Origin: Omphalotus guepiniiformis
Taxonomy: Eukaryota; Basidiomycota; Agaricomycetes; Agaricales; Omphalotaceae
Assembly (NCBI GenBank): GCA_028554645.1
Contig: JAQOOI010000016.1
Span: forward strand, 248,001-312,000
Reading direction: 5' to 3'
DNA length: 64,000 nt
Shown here: positions 48,001 through 60,220 of the stretch, piece after piece
Numbering within the stretch: position 1 is the first letter of the stretch
How the letters are laid out: every line of letters starts with the position of its first letter
Program-made: the position numbers and the translations under genes
The notes under the pieces: generated by a model
What the model saw: only the letters and a program-made list of their open reading frames with translations
Database searches by the model: none
Told to the model about the DNA's origin: nothing

Positions 48001-49629
48001 AAGATGGATGGGACGGTCAACCCTTCGTTACTCTTTGACGATAGTGTCACGGTGCATTCTGTGGAACAAGTGGAACAAGAAGTGGACACTAGTGGCATTT
48101 ACGGAGTGGACGAAATCGAGGATCGAGGTGTGGCGTCTGGATCGGTCTTTGAAAAGGCTGGCCATGGGTCATCTGAAGGCAGTGCTCGTGCTCTTTCTCA
48201 ATTGCAACCTCACTCTGTCAATCCTATGGCGCTGGCTCAGAATCAGAATGCGTTGAGTTCACTTTTGATGTATGATTCTGACGATGATGATGAGGAGGAG
48301 GAGGAGGAGGAAGAAGAAGTGGCTAGGAAGGCGGAACGCACACAGGATCGGCCTGGAGAGCAGGGTTCTGCTGCAGTCTCGAGGTCTACGTCACCAGAAC
48401 CTTTGAAGATACCTCGCAAAAATTATTCTTCCCAGGCTGATCCTTCGTCGTCATCCGCGTCGACCTCTCGAGTTCCTCGTACTGGGGCGTCTTCATCCAA
48501 GACTACTATCGCAGGAAAGACGAAAGGCAAAGGGAAACAGATTTGGCCAACTGGTAGCAGTGAGAAATGGTGTCACCAGTGTAGGACTAAAAGCTTTAGA
48601 TTGCACATGAGTTGTACTGCAGATGGGTGTCTGAAGAATTTTTGTGTAAAGTGTATTACAGTTCGGTGCGTGCGCTGCCACTTTTTCTTTTGCTCTTCTT
48701 TTTCTCAATTATCTTTTAGATACACCTATATCACGTTTGATAGCGCGAGCAACGATTTCACGTGTCCGTATACCCAAGATACATGCTGTTGTGATGCATG
48801 TTGTCGTCGACGTGGTGAAGTTTACATTCCTTCACGAAATGGAGCATTAGCACCTGAAATGGCGAGATTATATACCCCCGAACCTCAACGTCGAGAAAAT
48901 CGCGCACGGACCCAAGTCACCACTCACTCAGCATCCGAAGCATCCCGAGGAAGAGGAAGAGAAAAAAGTACCAGTACCCCAGACCCACAGAGTCAGAATC
49001 GAGTTCGATCACAACTTGGAGGCAAAACGAATCTACCGCCGATTATGGTTACGGAGAGGATAAGGGAGCCTGTGAAGTATTATGGAGCTATTTATGATTT
49101 GAAGGGGAAGACTATTGCGGGGGGGTATGTTAGGGATTTTGAGCATGCTGATGTTGTTTTTGCGAGGCCTTTGGTTGGGGCGGGGGTGGGGGTGGGGGTG
49201 GAGGTGGGGGTGGGGGTGGAGGTGGGGGTGGGGGTGGAGGTGGGGGTGGGGGTGGAGGTGGGGGTGGGGGTGGAGGCGGATGCGGAAATGGAGGAGAAGA
49301 GGGAGAGGGGGATGGAGAGGGAGAGGAAGAGGGTTAGGGTTTTCGTTGGTGATTTGCAGGAGTGTTGGGGGTTGGGTGGGGAGCCGAGGGTGAGGGTGAA
49401 GGGGAGGGAGAGGTCGGGGGAGGTTTCCTCGAAGAAGAAGATTCGAAGGTTTATTGGGCGTTTACCACCCAAGATTCGCCCTGACGAGGACTCTACTACA
49501 CCCAAGCGAAATGGTCAAGGCGAATCTGCCAAGGCAACAACAACAACAACAACAACAACAGGTGAAGATTGGTCTACTCTTTTTTCCATGGATAGTCCTC
49601 TGACGGATTTGGGGGATGGGGATGGATGA
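45061..49629 (+). CDS. Nuclear protein with zf-4CXXC_R1 (CDCA7-type) finger
   Basis: A protein of roughly 1,400 residues, mostly disordered. Exons 45061-45286 (my guess for the first donor), about 45382-45450, about 45547-45785 and then a long reading frame to TGA 49627-49629, with an intron inside the finger (48667-48720). Near 45709 KDVIDLTSSGDEE is a SUMO-interacting-type motif. Basic clusters (PKRRTHK, TPRKRKSK) suggest nuclear import. The finger begins KWCHQCRTKS and continues CVKCITVRYT, DFTCPYTQDTC and CCDACCRRRGE, the cysteine pattern of the zinc finger of CDCA7 and R1. A second conserved-looking part reads IREPVKYYGAIYDLKG and VYVGDLQEC-like (VFVGDLQECWG). A Gly/Val/Glu minisatellite and a Thr run (ACA repeats near 49540) are low-complexity tails. 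In animals and plants this finger family acts with HELLS/DDM1 remodellers in DNA methylation; for this protein that is inference. Confidence 0.82.
49180..49272. repeat. 18-base minisatellite coding GVGVEV
   Basis: Four exact head-to-tail copies of GAGGTGGGGGTGGGGGTG at 49201-49272, preceded by a partial copy. Eighteen bases keep the frame; the protein reads repeated Gly-Val-Gly-Val-Glu-Val. The G-runs could form a G-quadruplex on the plus strand. Confidence 0.9.
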
Positions 49630-50145
49630 TGACGATGATTGATGAATATTGAATGATTGTTAATAATAATGTTAAAAAAACAAAACAAAGGCAATCAAGG
49701 CGAGTCGTCGTTTTGGAGTCGATATTGTTGGTTTTTGGAGTCTGATGGAAGAGGTGGTGTCGGTGAGCAGGTTTTTGGGGGGGTTGTTGAGGGTGATGGG
49801 GTTTGGTTGGAGGATGTGGAGGTGTTGGGGTTACCGAATTGTTTGGATGAGGTTATGGTTGCGGATGCGATTAGGTTGGCTTTGGGTGCGATTGGGGTTG
49901 GGGTTATACATGCGGGTAGTGTTGTGCCGTGGGGACCGGGAAGTACTGGGTCTACTTTTTAGCGATACCGGAACGCTTTTCTTTGCGCTCTCTTTGAGTT
50001 ATATCCATGAAATTCCCCGAATCTTGTTTATGACATATCTTTTATTCTTTACATTATATGTAACAAATATCTTTGTAGTGGTCTTGGACCGAGTGCATAT
50101 ACATACTTTGTACAACAATTGAACTTCCAATACTATACCTCCGAA
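49630..50145. other. Spacer with possible extra coding stretch
   Basis: About 0.5 kb between converging genes. An open frame at 49669-49962 (plus) with TAG end looks more protein-like than chance (LPNCLDEVMVADAIRLALG), so it might be a further exon of the preceding gene or a decayed piece of it; I found no splice site that connects them convincingly. Confidence 0.35.
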
Positions 50146-51647
50146 TCACAACTCCCGATCCCGATTCCGATTAACAACCAACTCAACCAACTCTTCGAAA
50201 TCTTTAACAATAACATCTACTTCTCCTCCTTCGTCTTTCGTCTTCACCTTCCCCCCTTCCCCTTCCTCTCCACCCCCCTCGCCCCCCTCTGAGTCGTTGC
50301 CCTCCTCAGGCCACTCCTCCCCCGACCTCAAAACATAAACAGTCTTCATACCCACCCCCGCCGCCCCTCGCAAATCACTTATATGAGCAGCGACCATGGC
50401 TGCTTTGTGCGGGGTTTGGGAGAGTGAGAGGTGGGTTAGGGTTGAAGTGTATGTTGTGGGGTTTCTGTGAGCGAGGTTACAAGTAGGGTGGAGGAAGGGA
50501 TGAGTGAGGGGTGGGGAGGTAGAGGGAGGAGGAATGGGGCTTACGGTTTGTAAGACCCGAATAGGGAAGCTGAGAGGATTAGGTCGAATGGGAGGTTTGC
50601 GTGTTTTGCCTAGCAAAGCAAATGAGAGTGTGTCAGTTTAGCTTGAGTAGAATCAGTCGGAACGGGAACGGGAATGGGACCGGGATGGGATAAAAAGGGT
50701 GGATGAGGGAAGGGGAAAAAGGGAAGGGAAAGGAACGGGGGGACACACCAAATCAACAAGTAACCGAACGTTCCCATTTGATAGTGTACTTATTATGAGG
50801 TGAGATTTGAGTTTGCGGAGGGAGGGTGTTGTGTCTGGCCATCCTGGGAATCAAGGGGGGTGAAGTCAGTTTACGTTCGCGGTTGCCGTTTACTCGGAGG
50901 ACTCGAAGGAGGACTCGAAGGAGGACTCGAAGGAGGAAGAATCGGTGGGTTGTGGGTGGGTGGGTAGAAGGAAGAGGGAGGGAGGGAGGAGGGACGAACC
51001 GTTGAGCCTATGCCAAACGAGATTCAAATCCGTACGTTGTTCATCATCTAAGAGTTCCCCTATGTGTGACCATTTGGGGGATGTTAGGAGTGTGTTGAGG
51101 ATCTACGGGGAGCGTCCGCGTCATGGCGGCATGTCAGCTCGACTTTGACTTTGATTTTGGTGGGGGGATGAAGTGATGTGAAGTGAAGAGGGAGGTGGAG
51201 GATGTACCTCTCGATGCATAACATCAACATTATTAGTCCCGGTTCCGCCTGCTGCGATTCGTCGTCTACAGCATGTAACGCGGGTATTATTGTAAGGGGA
51301 GGGGAGCGTAAAGGACCACGCGGGGCGCACGTACGTATTAGTGATATACCCCTCCCTCCATTCATCCGCAAACTCTGTCCATTCCTCTGTAGTATCTACA
51401 TAAATTCAAATTCAAACACGAGTTCGTATCGTATCAGAACAAGTTCGACTCGCGAGATACCCGGTAAACCAGAGGTACGCAAATCGGGACTCAAAAACTC
51501 ACGTTGTACCCCAACCTTCATCCCCAACTCTACAAGCTCCCCAACGACCGATCCACGCCAATCGACTGTTGTACCGAATATGTCGAATATTAGGACTTGG
51601 ACGTCTTTTAGAGGTGAGGCCGAGGCGTCCGCTGAGGCTGAGGACAT
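50146..51647 (-). CDS. Haloacid dehalogenase type II (HAD superfamily)
   Basis: A cytosolic hydrolase of the L-2-haloacid dehalogenase type. From MSSASADASASP at 51647 about six exons join: VLIFDIFGTTVDWRGSVVGE holds the nucleophile Asp (DIFGT, motif I); then EEWTEFADEWREGYI, NNVDVMHRE, LDDEQRTDLNLVWHRLNGW; STLSNGN is motif II; LFGSYKPNPTTY, formed across an intron, gives the motif III Lys; and HISDLRGAAGVGMKTVYV gives motif IV with its acidic residue. All catalytic elements are present, so the enzyme should be active. The C-terminal part carries an unusual acidic Gly/Glu-rich insert (EEGNDSEGGEGGGEEGEGG) before the last helix EELVELVVNRNRD. The natural substrate of fungal members is not known; C-halogen bond or phosphoester hydrolysis is possible. 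TGA at 50146-50148. Confidence 0.87.
50901..50936. repeat. 12-base tandem repeat, three copies
   Basis: ACTCGAAGGAGG occurs three times head to tail, with a diverged fourth (ACTCGGAGG) just before. It lies in an intron of the haloacid dehalogenase gene on the minus strand. Confidence 0.85.
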
Positions 51648-53370
51648 GGTTTTTCGGATGTTGATCTTGGGATTCTGGGGTTATTCGCGTGTGTGGGGAA
51701 TTTGGAGCTGGGGGATTTATACTGTATGTTGAGTGGAGTGGTACGGGTGTGTACATGGTCAGCGGATCTCCGGTTGTGAGAGGTCCTGTGGTAGTACAGT
51801 AAGCAGAGTTGCTTCAACTTGCTCATGGGTCGTCATCCGGTTTCCGGGCGAAGCTGAAGATCTCACGCGCACGACTTGAAGTTGTTCACAGGATTACATA
51901 TCGATTTGTTTTCTTCATCTTGGTGTTCAGTTACGAGGAATATAAGGCGTAGATTTATCCTCGCGATGAACACACAAGTTCAAGTTCAAATTATAGTTAA
52001 CGTTGTTTTCGACTTGCAATTGCTAGAGTACCACAACTGTAACACCAGACATGCCAGTGGTGCTTCCCATTATCGCGGGGTTCCACATACTCCGGGGTTC
52101 TTATCATGCTACAGATACTGTGATCATCACTTTCTCTCCACTAACCACAACCCAACACCGTAGGCCTCAAATTAAATTCTCTCACAATCCTAACTGAAAA
52201 CTTACACCATCCCATCCCATCCCATCCCATTCCTCTTCAAGTTCCACACGAAAAGCGTCGTGACTATCGTCTTCATCCCAGCCTCATAAATACAGCAGCT
52301 CCCCCTCGAAAATCGTAGAGAGTCCAAAGTACTGCCAGAGTACTAGTTCCGGTGTAGTGTACACAGCGGGATCTCGGATGTCTTCCGAAGGCCCAAGAGG
52401 CGAGTGAGAAACGATGGAGGGTGTTTTTTGAATGGGTGCAATCTGGCAATCGTGAAAACCCCCCAGTCGATCGAGTTCGTCGATCAATGCAAACCAATAG
52501 ACGTACCTATGACAGTGACTCGGAAAAGCGTATCCTTCCCCACTGATTCCCGACGCTCCGTGGCTCATCCACGCCAAGCCAATTGCCCAATTGGTTCCGA
52601 ATATGTACAAGGTTTCTACAAACCACAGGCATGTACACGGACATCGGAGTACCGTGTTCAGTGTTCAGTGTTCAGGTCGTGTTATCGTGTGTTTGAATCT
52701 CTGTCGTACTGTCGTAACTCGTTCGTGTTTCTGTCGCTGTCGTTCGTGTGGACTCTTGAGAGGAATACGCATACGAGGTGTACCTACGTGTCAGCAGCCT
52801 GCGTGCGGTGAGGTGAAATGGGTGAAATTAGCACTCACCTTCATACATACATTCTTCTTCTTTCGACTTCTTCATCTTCTTCACCGATTAACCGACTCCG
52901 TATATGCCATGCATGCAAATCTACAGTTCAGGAATGAAAGAAACCGCGAAGGCCCTCTCCGTTTAGAAATCTTGCTCGACCGTGACGATAACTTGAAGTT
53001 CGTGATGGTAAGTAGAAGGAAAAGATGCACCATGGTCACGCTGTAACAATGTCAACTGACGCCCTTCAAATCAAAGCATGTGCAGGCGCTTCAAACCGCT
53101 TCGAACGCAATCTCCGAACGTTACCCGAAGCCTGTCGTCAATTTGGCTGTGAATCTGCGAAGAGGTACATACTAACAAGCTTATAAGCTAATACAAAAAG
53201 CAAAAAGTCGTGGCATACATAGTGATTCGCCAGTGTGTTCGTAAATCCAGTCTTTGAGTCAGAGATTTACTTGTAACTTAGTGAGAGTCCGGATATACCG
53301 CCCCGGAAAAAGCCGACGCTTTCGAGTCTTTCAAAAATTTCCACCCTCCTCCTCCTCCAAAACAAACAAC
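51648..53370. other. Intergenic region, no clear gene
   Basis: About 1.7 kb upstream of the dehalogenase gene. A minus-strand open frame at 52284-52610 begins with TTG and lacks features. A CCCAT microsatellite (separate entry) lies inside. Confidence 0.45.
52211..52230. repeat. CCCAT microsatellite, four copies
   Basis: CCCAT repeated four times exactly, with a partial unit before it. Intergenic. Confidence 0.85.
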
Positions 53371-53754
53371 ATGGCGCTCGTTCTTCCTCAAGAAATCACT
53401 GACTATACCATGATCATCGACCTCATCAGAAACAACCCCTCGTATACTCAAAAGTCGTCGGGATGGATCTTCGACGCTGCAGTCGTATCAGTACTTGAAG
53501 CATGGCATTGCATGGCATGGGGCGGTATAGAAGTCAACAGTCAACAGTCAACAGTCAACAGTCAACAGTATCTTTTCCGGATTCTGCAGCATAACCCGGG
53601 GACGAAGATATCAGTGGAGCTCTGGCCTCTGGCGGATGAGGATTTTCCGACACCGGGGTATGCAGAGGATCTACTACTTATAACATTCAGTCTTCGCCGC
53701 CGCCTCATTTATGCTATTTGGTGCGATGGTGCGATCCGTCCGAGTCTACCTTAG
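53371..53754 (+). CDS. Short open frame, possible F-box remnant
   Basis: An open frame of 127 residues from ATG 53371. Its start, MALVLPQEITDYTMIIDLI, resembles the first half of an F-box (LPxEI..I), as in the agaric F-box family, but the conserved CSLVSR part does not follow. The frame includes a 7-base microsatellite, a non-triplet repeat, so the reading frame downstream has probably shifted with repeat number. It is most likely a truncated or decayed gene; a purely chance open frame cannot be excluded. Confidence 0.25.
   Translation: MALVLPQEITDYTMIIDLIRNNPSYTQKSSGWIFDAAVVSVLEAWHCMAWGGIEVNSQQSTVNSQQYLFRILQHNPGTKISVELWPLADEDFPTPGYAEDLLLITFSLRRRLIYAIWCDGAIRPSLP
53533..53567. repeat. GTCAACA microsatellite, five copies
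   Basis: Five exact copies of GTCAACA in a row. The 7-base unit is not a multiple of three and lies in an open frame. Confidence 0.9.
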
Positions 53755-54427
53755 TACGCTCAAAGCAATCAGAATCATAAAGATTCTACAGAAATTCTTC
53801 AATCCGAAGCTTTCATTTTCATTTCCCCAATCTCTCCCAGCTCAGCTCTACATTGACAAGGTTCAATTTCTTATTTGAATTTCCGTCATTTCCTAGTCCC
53901 TCGCCTAGGCGCCTAACGAATATGTATGTGGGCTGATGGATGATTTGTTCGATGGACTTTGATGTTTACGCCTGTTCCTGAAGCTTGAAGCTTGAAGACC
54001 AATGCGTCATTTGACATTTCATGAGGCCGATACTCGCTGCTATCCCAGCGCTCTGAGGCATACCTCTATAGTATACTAGTCCTCTTGTCAAACATATACC
54101 TTTCCATATTTCATTATCCTTATTTCAAAAGTATCGTATGTATGTATCATTCTTGCTGGGTGACGTTTCTTGATCGCCCACCCTCGCATAGTAAGTACTC
54201 GTTCTTTCTCTTGGTTCTCTGAATACGACATCCATTAAATTAGTATATAGTATATCACCGAGGGTAAAGCAATAACGAAAGCAGTCAGATCCGGTATAAA
54301 AGCAGTTCACAAGTCCGTTAAATGTCTTTAAAAGAATGTTGTGTTAAGAGCGCACTGCAGCATAGTGTGTAGCAAGCAAGCAGCAAATCGCAAAGAAAAG
54401 CATCCGTCCATCGTCAGATTCGTCCAT
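53755..54427. other. Intergenic, 3' of GMC gene
   Basis: About 0.67 kb, A+T rich, without a supportable gene. The minus-strand open frame at 54125-54310 has no features. Confidence 0.45.
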
Positions 54428-57037
54428 CTATACCGCAGCTTTAATGATATCAGCAGCTTTTTCAGCAATACCATATAAAGTTGCAGACAAGTGAGCACTG
54501 ATCTGCAAAGGCATCACAGACGCATCAACGACACGAACATTCGAAGTATCGTAAACCTTGAGTTGAGCATCCACCACACCTGAAAACGATAAATCATCCG
54601 GGGATAAGTACTAGTTTTAAGTGTCGAGTCGAGAAGTAAAGACACGTACCACCTAGACTCCGCCTCATCATCGCAGCAGTCCCAATAGGATGAGCGACAG
54701 ACGAAAACCCATGAGAATCATCCAAAATCCAATTACTCCATGACTCGTATGTATTATCAGGTACTAAACTCCCCGGTTGTTCTTCTCCCGTAGAAAGTTG
54801 ACTGAAAACATTCAAAAAAAAAGATTCGAATCAATTGACGTAGAAGAAAGAACAAACGAAGTAAAGTAAAGACGTACCTCAAAGGAGGACTGTCGATGAT
54901 CTGCCTAGCAAGCTGTGCACTGGCGACTTGAACGTCAAGATCCCAATCTACGGAGAAGTAGTTGACGATGATACTGGGTTTAGTGAATGGATCGTTGGTC
55001 TGGAGAAAAACTGCAATCAGCAGGGGGGTCGATACGCAGAGTTATGTCTGCTGCAACGTACGGTAATGGTAACATTTCCTCTGCTGAAAGGTAGAAGCTG
55101 CCACAGGTCGATACCAATAGCCCTATCGAGGATACATACTCAGAGACAAAAAAACACACATCAAAACGACACAAGACTTACTTGGGGTATCCCGTATCAT
55201 AGAACAACTCGACAATTGGAGCTGAATCGGTTTACAATCATTAACCCAAACGTGCATTACATTCAAAAAAAGGGCCATATGCATCTTCACTCACCATTAT
55301 CATCAATAATCAATCCAGATTGTACCACGAATATCTCTTCAAGTGCTTCCGCACTATACGCCGAGCTCGCTTGACTTGTTGCCCATTCATTCAAACTCGA
55401 CTGGAGTTTACTTACAGCCGCCGAAGCGTTCTTACCGAATACTTGGTAGAGATTGGGATACGCGATAGCATCTGAAGGACCACGACAAGTACCCTCCTGA
55501 TCTGAACTACACCAGTCAAAATTCCCGCCCGCTCCAAGCGAGTTCATAGTCTAAGTTGGTACCAATTTCAAAAGTCAACAAATCATTTGTTATGGGTAGG
55601 AATCACGGGGGGTAATATTTACCTGCTCCTGAAGGTTTTTCCCTACAGTTTTTAGATCGATGAGGGGGGTGATACCCAAAGCAGAAAGAACGGATGAGTC
55701 GCCGATACCGGAAAGCTGTAGGAGAGCGGGAGACTATACGAGCCACGAGTCAGTACAAAATTCAAAATGCGGGAAAAGATATGTATTACTTGGATAGCAC
55801 CAGCCGCAACAATCACTTCCTTGTTCGCTGTCGCCTGATACCTGGTACTCCCACCGCTAGCAGGAGCAAATTCGATTCCAGAAGCCGTTAAAGGAGTGCT
55901 TCCCGGGTTTGACCATGTTATTTTCGTAACCTGTAGGATGAATGGTTCGTTCGTTTGATGTAATCAAACAAAACAAGAAGTTCTTCTACGACATACCATG
56001 TGCTCAGTCAATGTAAGCCAGTTTGTCCTCTGGCTTTCTACGGGCGTGAGATAGGCCTGACAAGACGAAGACCGATAGTCGTTATCTTGCCAGTTGATCG
56101 TCTGATACGCACAAAAGAAGGTAGGAGATGGGGTTATTGGTCTTTGATATAGCCAAGTATATCGGAGGAAACATACCAATGGCGTAATTGACACGCAGTT
56201 CGACGAACCTCCATTGATATCGGCGCAATGCTCAAGACCAGTCAAGTTCCCAATTGTATAGATGAAATCCAACTGCTGTGGACCACCATACATTGCATCG
56301 GGATACGTAACTTGAACCGGACCGGCAGTACCATGATACGAAGCAACAGATTGAGCACCCTTTGCAGCCTGTTGGCTATTAGGAGCTGAAAACGTTTCAG
56401 ACTTGAAAAAAAAAAAAAAGAAAGCGTCAAACACGTGAAAAGGACCAAAATCAACAAATCGTATTACACACCTTCTGCATATACTGAGAAATTCCCTCCC
56501 AGTTCCATCCTGCGCTAGCATCGGAAGTTTCAAGCAAAGTTGACCAAGCATCATACTGAGCGCTTAGACCGCGAGTATAATGTCCTCCGTTGATCGATGT
56601 GCTCCCACCAAGTGTTTTACCACTACCGATGGGAATAACATATGGAAGAAATGTCAATATGCACAGATCCCCCAAAACCAGAGTGAATGTGGCCTAACTA
56701 ACCCGCGCATTGTTCTCCCCTGGTCTGTTGGCCATGCCCAATCCAGCTCCGAACCAAAAGCTGCACCATAGTTATAAACATCATACACCCTCGAGTCTCC
56801 ACGATTATCAGCACCAGCCTCCACCACTAAAATCGTCACACTAGAATCCTCAGCGAGTCTTGCAGCAACAGTCGTTCCAGCCAAACCACCTCCTACAACG
56901 ATGTAATCAAAAGTTTGTCCATCAGCTAATGAGGCGTCGTTTTGTACACCCGATGCACGCTTTTGAAGTCGTACAGCGTAGACGCTGGAAAGAGACGCTG
57001 CGAAGGAAACAAAGATCAAAGGCCGACAGAGGAACAT
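54428..57037 (-). CDS. Secreted GMC oxidoreductase, aryl-alcohol-oxidase-like
   Basis: A secreted flavoenzyme of the GMC family, in mushrooms usually making hydrogen peroxide from alcohols during wood or litter decay. It starts MFLCRPLIFVSFAASLSSVYA at 57037, a signal peptide, followed by QTFDYIVVGGGLAGTTVAAR (Rossmann site) and ILVVEAG. About nine exons give GKTLGGSTSINGGHYTRG (first signature), ANKEVIVAAGAIQSPALLQL and SGIGDSSVLSALGI (second signature), and near the end FSSVAHPIGTAAMMRRSLGG and VVDASVMPLQISAHLSAT, which hold the catalytic His and its His partner. The stop is TAG at 54428-54430. Several N-glycosylation sites fit secretion. It belongs to a different branch from the GMC gene at 670-3292, which has no signal peptide. 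Whether it prefers aryl alcohols, sugars or other alcohols cannot be told from motifs. Confidence 0.9.
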
Positions 57038-60000
57038 GAGAGTTGAAGGATGGAGAAGAACTTAGGCCCTGGGTTTACGACGCGTATGAAGGGACTTTAA
57101 GTACGGAGAAGAAAGGCCGTAACACGACGCGTATGAAGGGACTTTTGGAATCCCCTTCCGAATTTGAAAGTAACCCATCATTACACATGCTACATAGCAA
57201 TCCCATAGCGTCCGTCAAAAGCAGTCCACACTCACAGAACCGTTGGCCGCTATATACGGCTCTGATAGATGTTCCCGCTCGCCGACAACAGAGGAGGACT
57301 GCAAGAATGGAAGAACGTTACGTGAATGGGTGAGCACTAGTCCATTAGCTGAACACCTTTAAACAGATGCCCTGCAGTCTGCAGATGCCCGAAGCCAGCC
57401 CGAAGCACTGCATCAAACCCTGCTCTAGCTAGCCACGGACTCTGAAGCCCGAGAGTCTAGAGATTTGAAAAAAGTGCCGAAGTTCGAACAGTTGAAAACG
57501 GAAGCATCAGCAGGCATCAGCGTTGCGAAGAGATTGGCAGTCAATCTCACAACGCCTAGTACGCTTACCTCAGCCAGTGCAGCAAAAATTGAGCAAATTC
57601 GTCGTTTTCGGCCCTCGGGAGTTTTCGGCCCTAATTTGTACATGCGTGATCTGGGGAGGGAGCGGACCTACCTCGTGACCATCTCCTGCTCAGTCCATAG
57701 GTGCCTGGACCGGTATTTTACGCAGTCGACCTCGAAAGACCCTGAAATTGAACTCCTTTTCTGACACGCGACCATTTGCCAAAGTCTTCGCCCCCTCCTT
57801 CAACAGTCTCTATTGAAGCAAGCAAGAACCGGAAACGTTCCATACAGCGTCGGGTCCTTCAAGATATACAACAGTTTCATGTGAGCGCTTCAGCGCTTGC
57901 TGTGCAAGATAAGAAGTTTTACAGTTTACTCTGCTCAATAAATGGGTATTTCACTAATTGTGTAGGGGCTCTCCATACGGCTGCGACCTACCAAGTTGAA
58001 CTCGGCTGACATTACTTGTGGTTCTTTATGCGTCCGAATACCGGTAGATCTTGTGCTAATTCATAGTCTGCTGTGACAAAGCGATGCCGTTTATGCTCAG
58101 TTGAAGATACATACAGCGCCATCGTATCTGAGTCTCCTTCCTTCCATCATGTTCATAATTTCAAAAAGATTCCATCTTGAGCCTACTCCGCATTCTTTCA
58201 CCTCCGCAGAAAGTTCCAATTTCGGGGAGCTGAAGGTATCGACCACTATGCGTGCCATACTGTGCCATAGTGCCTACTGATAGTTCATCTTCTCTGGTCT
58301 TTCAAGATATCAAACAGCGCCTTTCAGGGTTTGTGGCTCAGCTTACACCAGCATCTTTGCAAAGAGAAGCTTGGAAGGAAGCCTCATCCCTACAAATTTC
58401 CGCATTGAAATATTTTCTGATAGTAATACTCCCCAGTGATCCGGGATGGGTCCTAACCTCATGGCAAGAATAATTGTCCATCCATCTCGGACATAGGATT
58501 AATGGGGCTATCATATCGAGCATGGGTAGAGATGTGCCTCGTTGAAGTACATGCCCCGCATTAGAATTTGACGCTCAACAGAACGATGGCATACGTAGTC
58601 CTTGCTGCTAGTAGTCGTATTCAGTTGAGGGTGCAGCGATAGACCTGTACGATATGTAAGTAACACGGTCGTTGGACGTCGGATTCAGTCTCCGAATTTT
58701 GTGTTTCCTCAACATTCCGATTCTAATCTCTAACTCGGAGGTACATACAGTAAAAGCAATCGTCATTATTTCACGCACCGTTGAGTATCCGGTAACTAAT
58801 TTAAAAAGCACATACATACACGTTTCAATTCATGGAGCTAATATATGAAAGCCAAGAAATTCTACGCAAGGGATCCAATACTACATACATCCTCAACGGT
58901 CTTATCCATCCCATGGAAAATGCAGTGAACCTTCAAGCTTTACATTCTAATTCTTGAGTCATGATGCAGCAAGTTCCCTACTTACTTACTTACAGAAGGT
59001 CTGAAAGGCTTTCCCTAGTCTATAAAATAGCAAATTAGCACGGCGTGGCAGACGCCGGTGATTAGTCCACGCCGAACTCGAGAGAGGAGTTGTTGTGAGT
59101 ATATGGAAGCCTGAATACCACCCCAATTATTCCGCAGTTCACCAGTTAGCGGTGACTAAAGTACTAAAGAGTCACACTTCAATAAGTAAGTACATACATA
59201 CTACCCTACCCATAGTACATAAGGTGTAATAAGTTGAGGTACGAGAAGCTCGCTCCTCAACGCTAGAAGTTCTGATTTATTACCCAGAAACATTTCGTCA
59301 ATTCAAAAACCGGAGTACAGCGAGTACAGTGAGTGATTGTGGGTGTAGTGGCGGGCGTTCGCTGTACTTCAAACCGTGACGCCGGCCCTTAGTGCCGTTG
59401 AGCAAACGAAGAAGCCTAGCGGCGAATGAACGTACGTTGGAATTTTTCGGGAACCCCGGCGAAGTCGTATTTTATTGTATTGAATGCCTGCCCGCGTCTG
59501 CGTCTCAGCTGGTTGATGGGCTGTTGGGGGGAGAGGGGATTCTTTCGAATGAAGTACATATTCGCGTAGTGAATCTCATTGATGCGAGGGTAAGAGTTTC
59601 TATAGGAAATTCAGGAAGTCCAGAAGTCTCCGCGAATCGTTGCATCGGACAGCGAATTAATTCTTCAAGTTATGAGCCCCAAAAGCGAGCCTCAGACTTA
59701 TGAACGGCTTCGAGATGATAGCAAAGAGATTCATGGTCAAAGTTGTTGAAGATGAACAAACCTGACGACCTTCCAGGGTTTTAAATATGACTGATAGAGT
59801 TGCACCAAATCTCCTAGTCTCCAAAACCCCCCCCAAAAAAACGGCTAGACCGAGCAACCATCCACAGAGATCTTTCTCTGCCACCGCCGCCGCGGTGGTA
59901 CAGGAAACCCACCAGAAATCAGGAATGCAACATGATATAGTATACCCAACCCACCTAAGGTCGAGGACGGCGTAAGTAGCTATTTACAAATTGTCCAGAA

Positions 60001-60220
60001 AATCTGAATGGGGGAAAAGGAAAAAATACAACCAAGGCCGGGGTAGAGATTAATGACAAAACGACAAAATGACAAAAAAGAAAAGAGAAAAGAGAAAAAG
60101 GACTCGGTCCTCCTCGCTCGACGAACTCATTCACTGAAAAATCACGACTCCCCACTGGTCGGGTAACAGACCAACCCTAATCCCAAGCAACCAATAGGCC
60201 CCAAAGCCAAGCGGCCCAAA
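57038..60220. other. Long gene-free region
   Basis: About 3.2 kb. It contains the GMC promoter next to 57037 and the 3' side of the transcription-factor gene at the right. In between, only short open frames (for example 57465-57764, which begins with TTG) without features. A direct repeat GACGCGTATGAAGGGACTTT occurs at about 57079 and again at about 57126. No RNA gene could be recognised. Confidence 0.45.

Noticed and set aside
49092..49505. Pro/Thr-repeat minus-strand open frame
   Set aside because: It is the antisense of the G-rich minisatellite in the zinc-finger gene.
52284..52610. 108-residue minus-strand open frame
   Set aside because: Begins with TTG, has no domain and no splice context that extends it.
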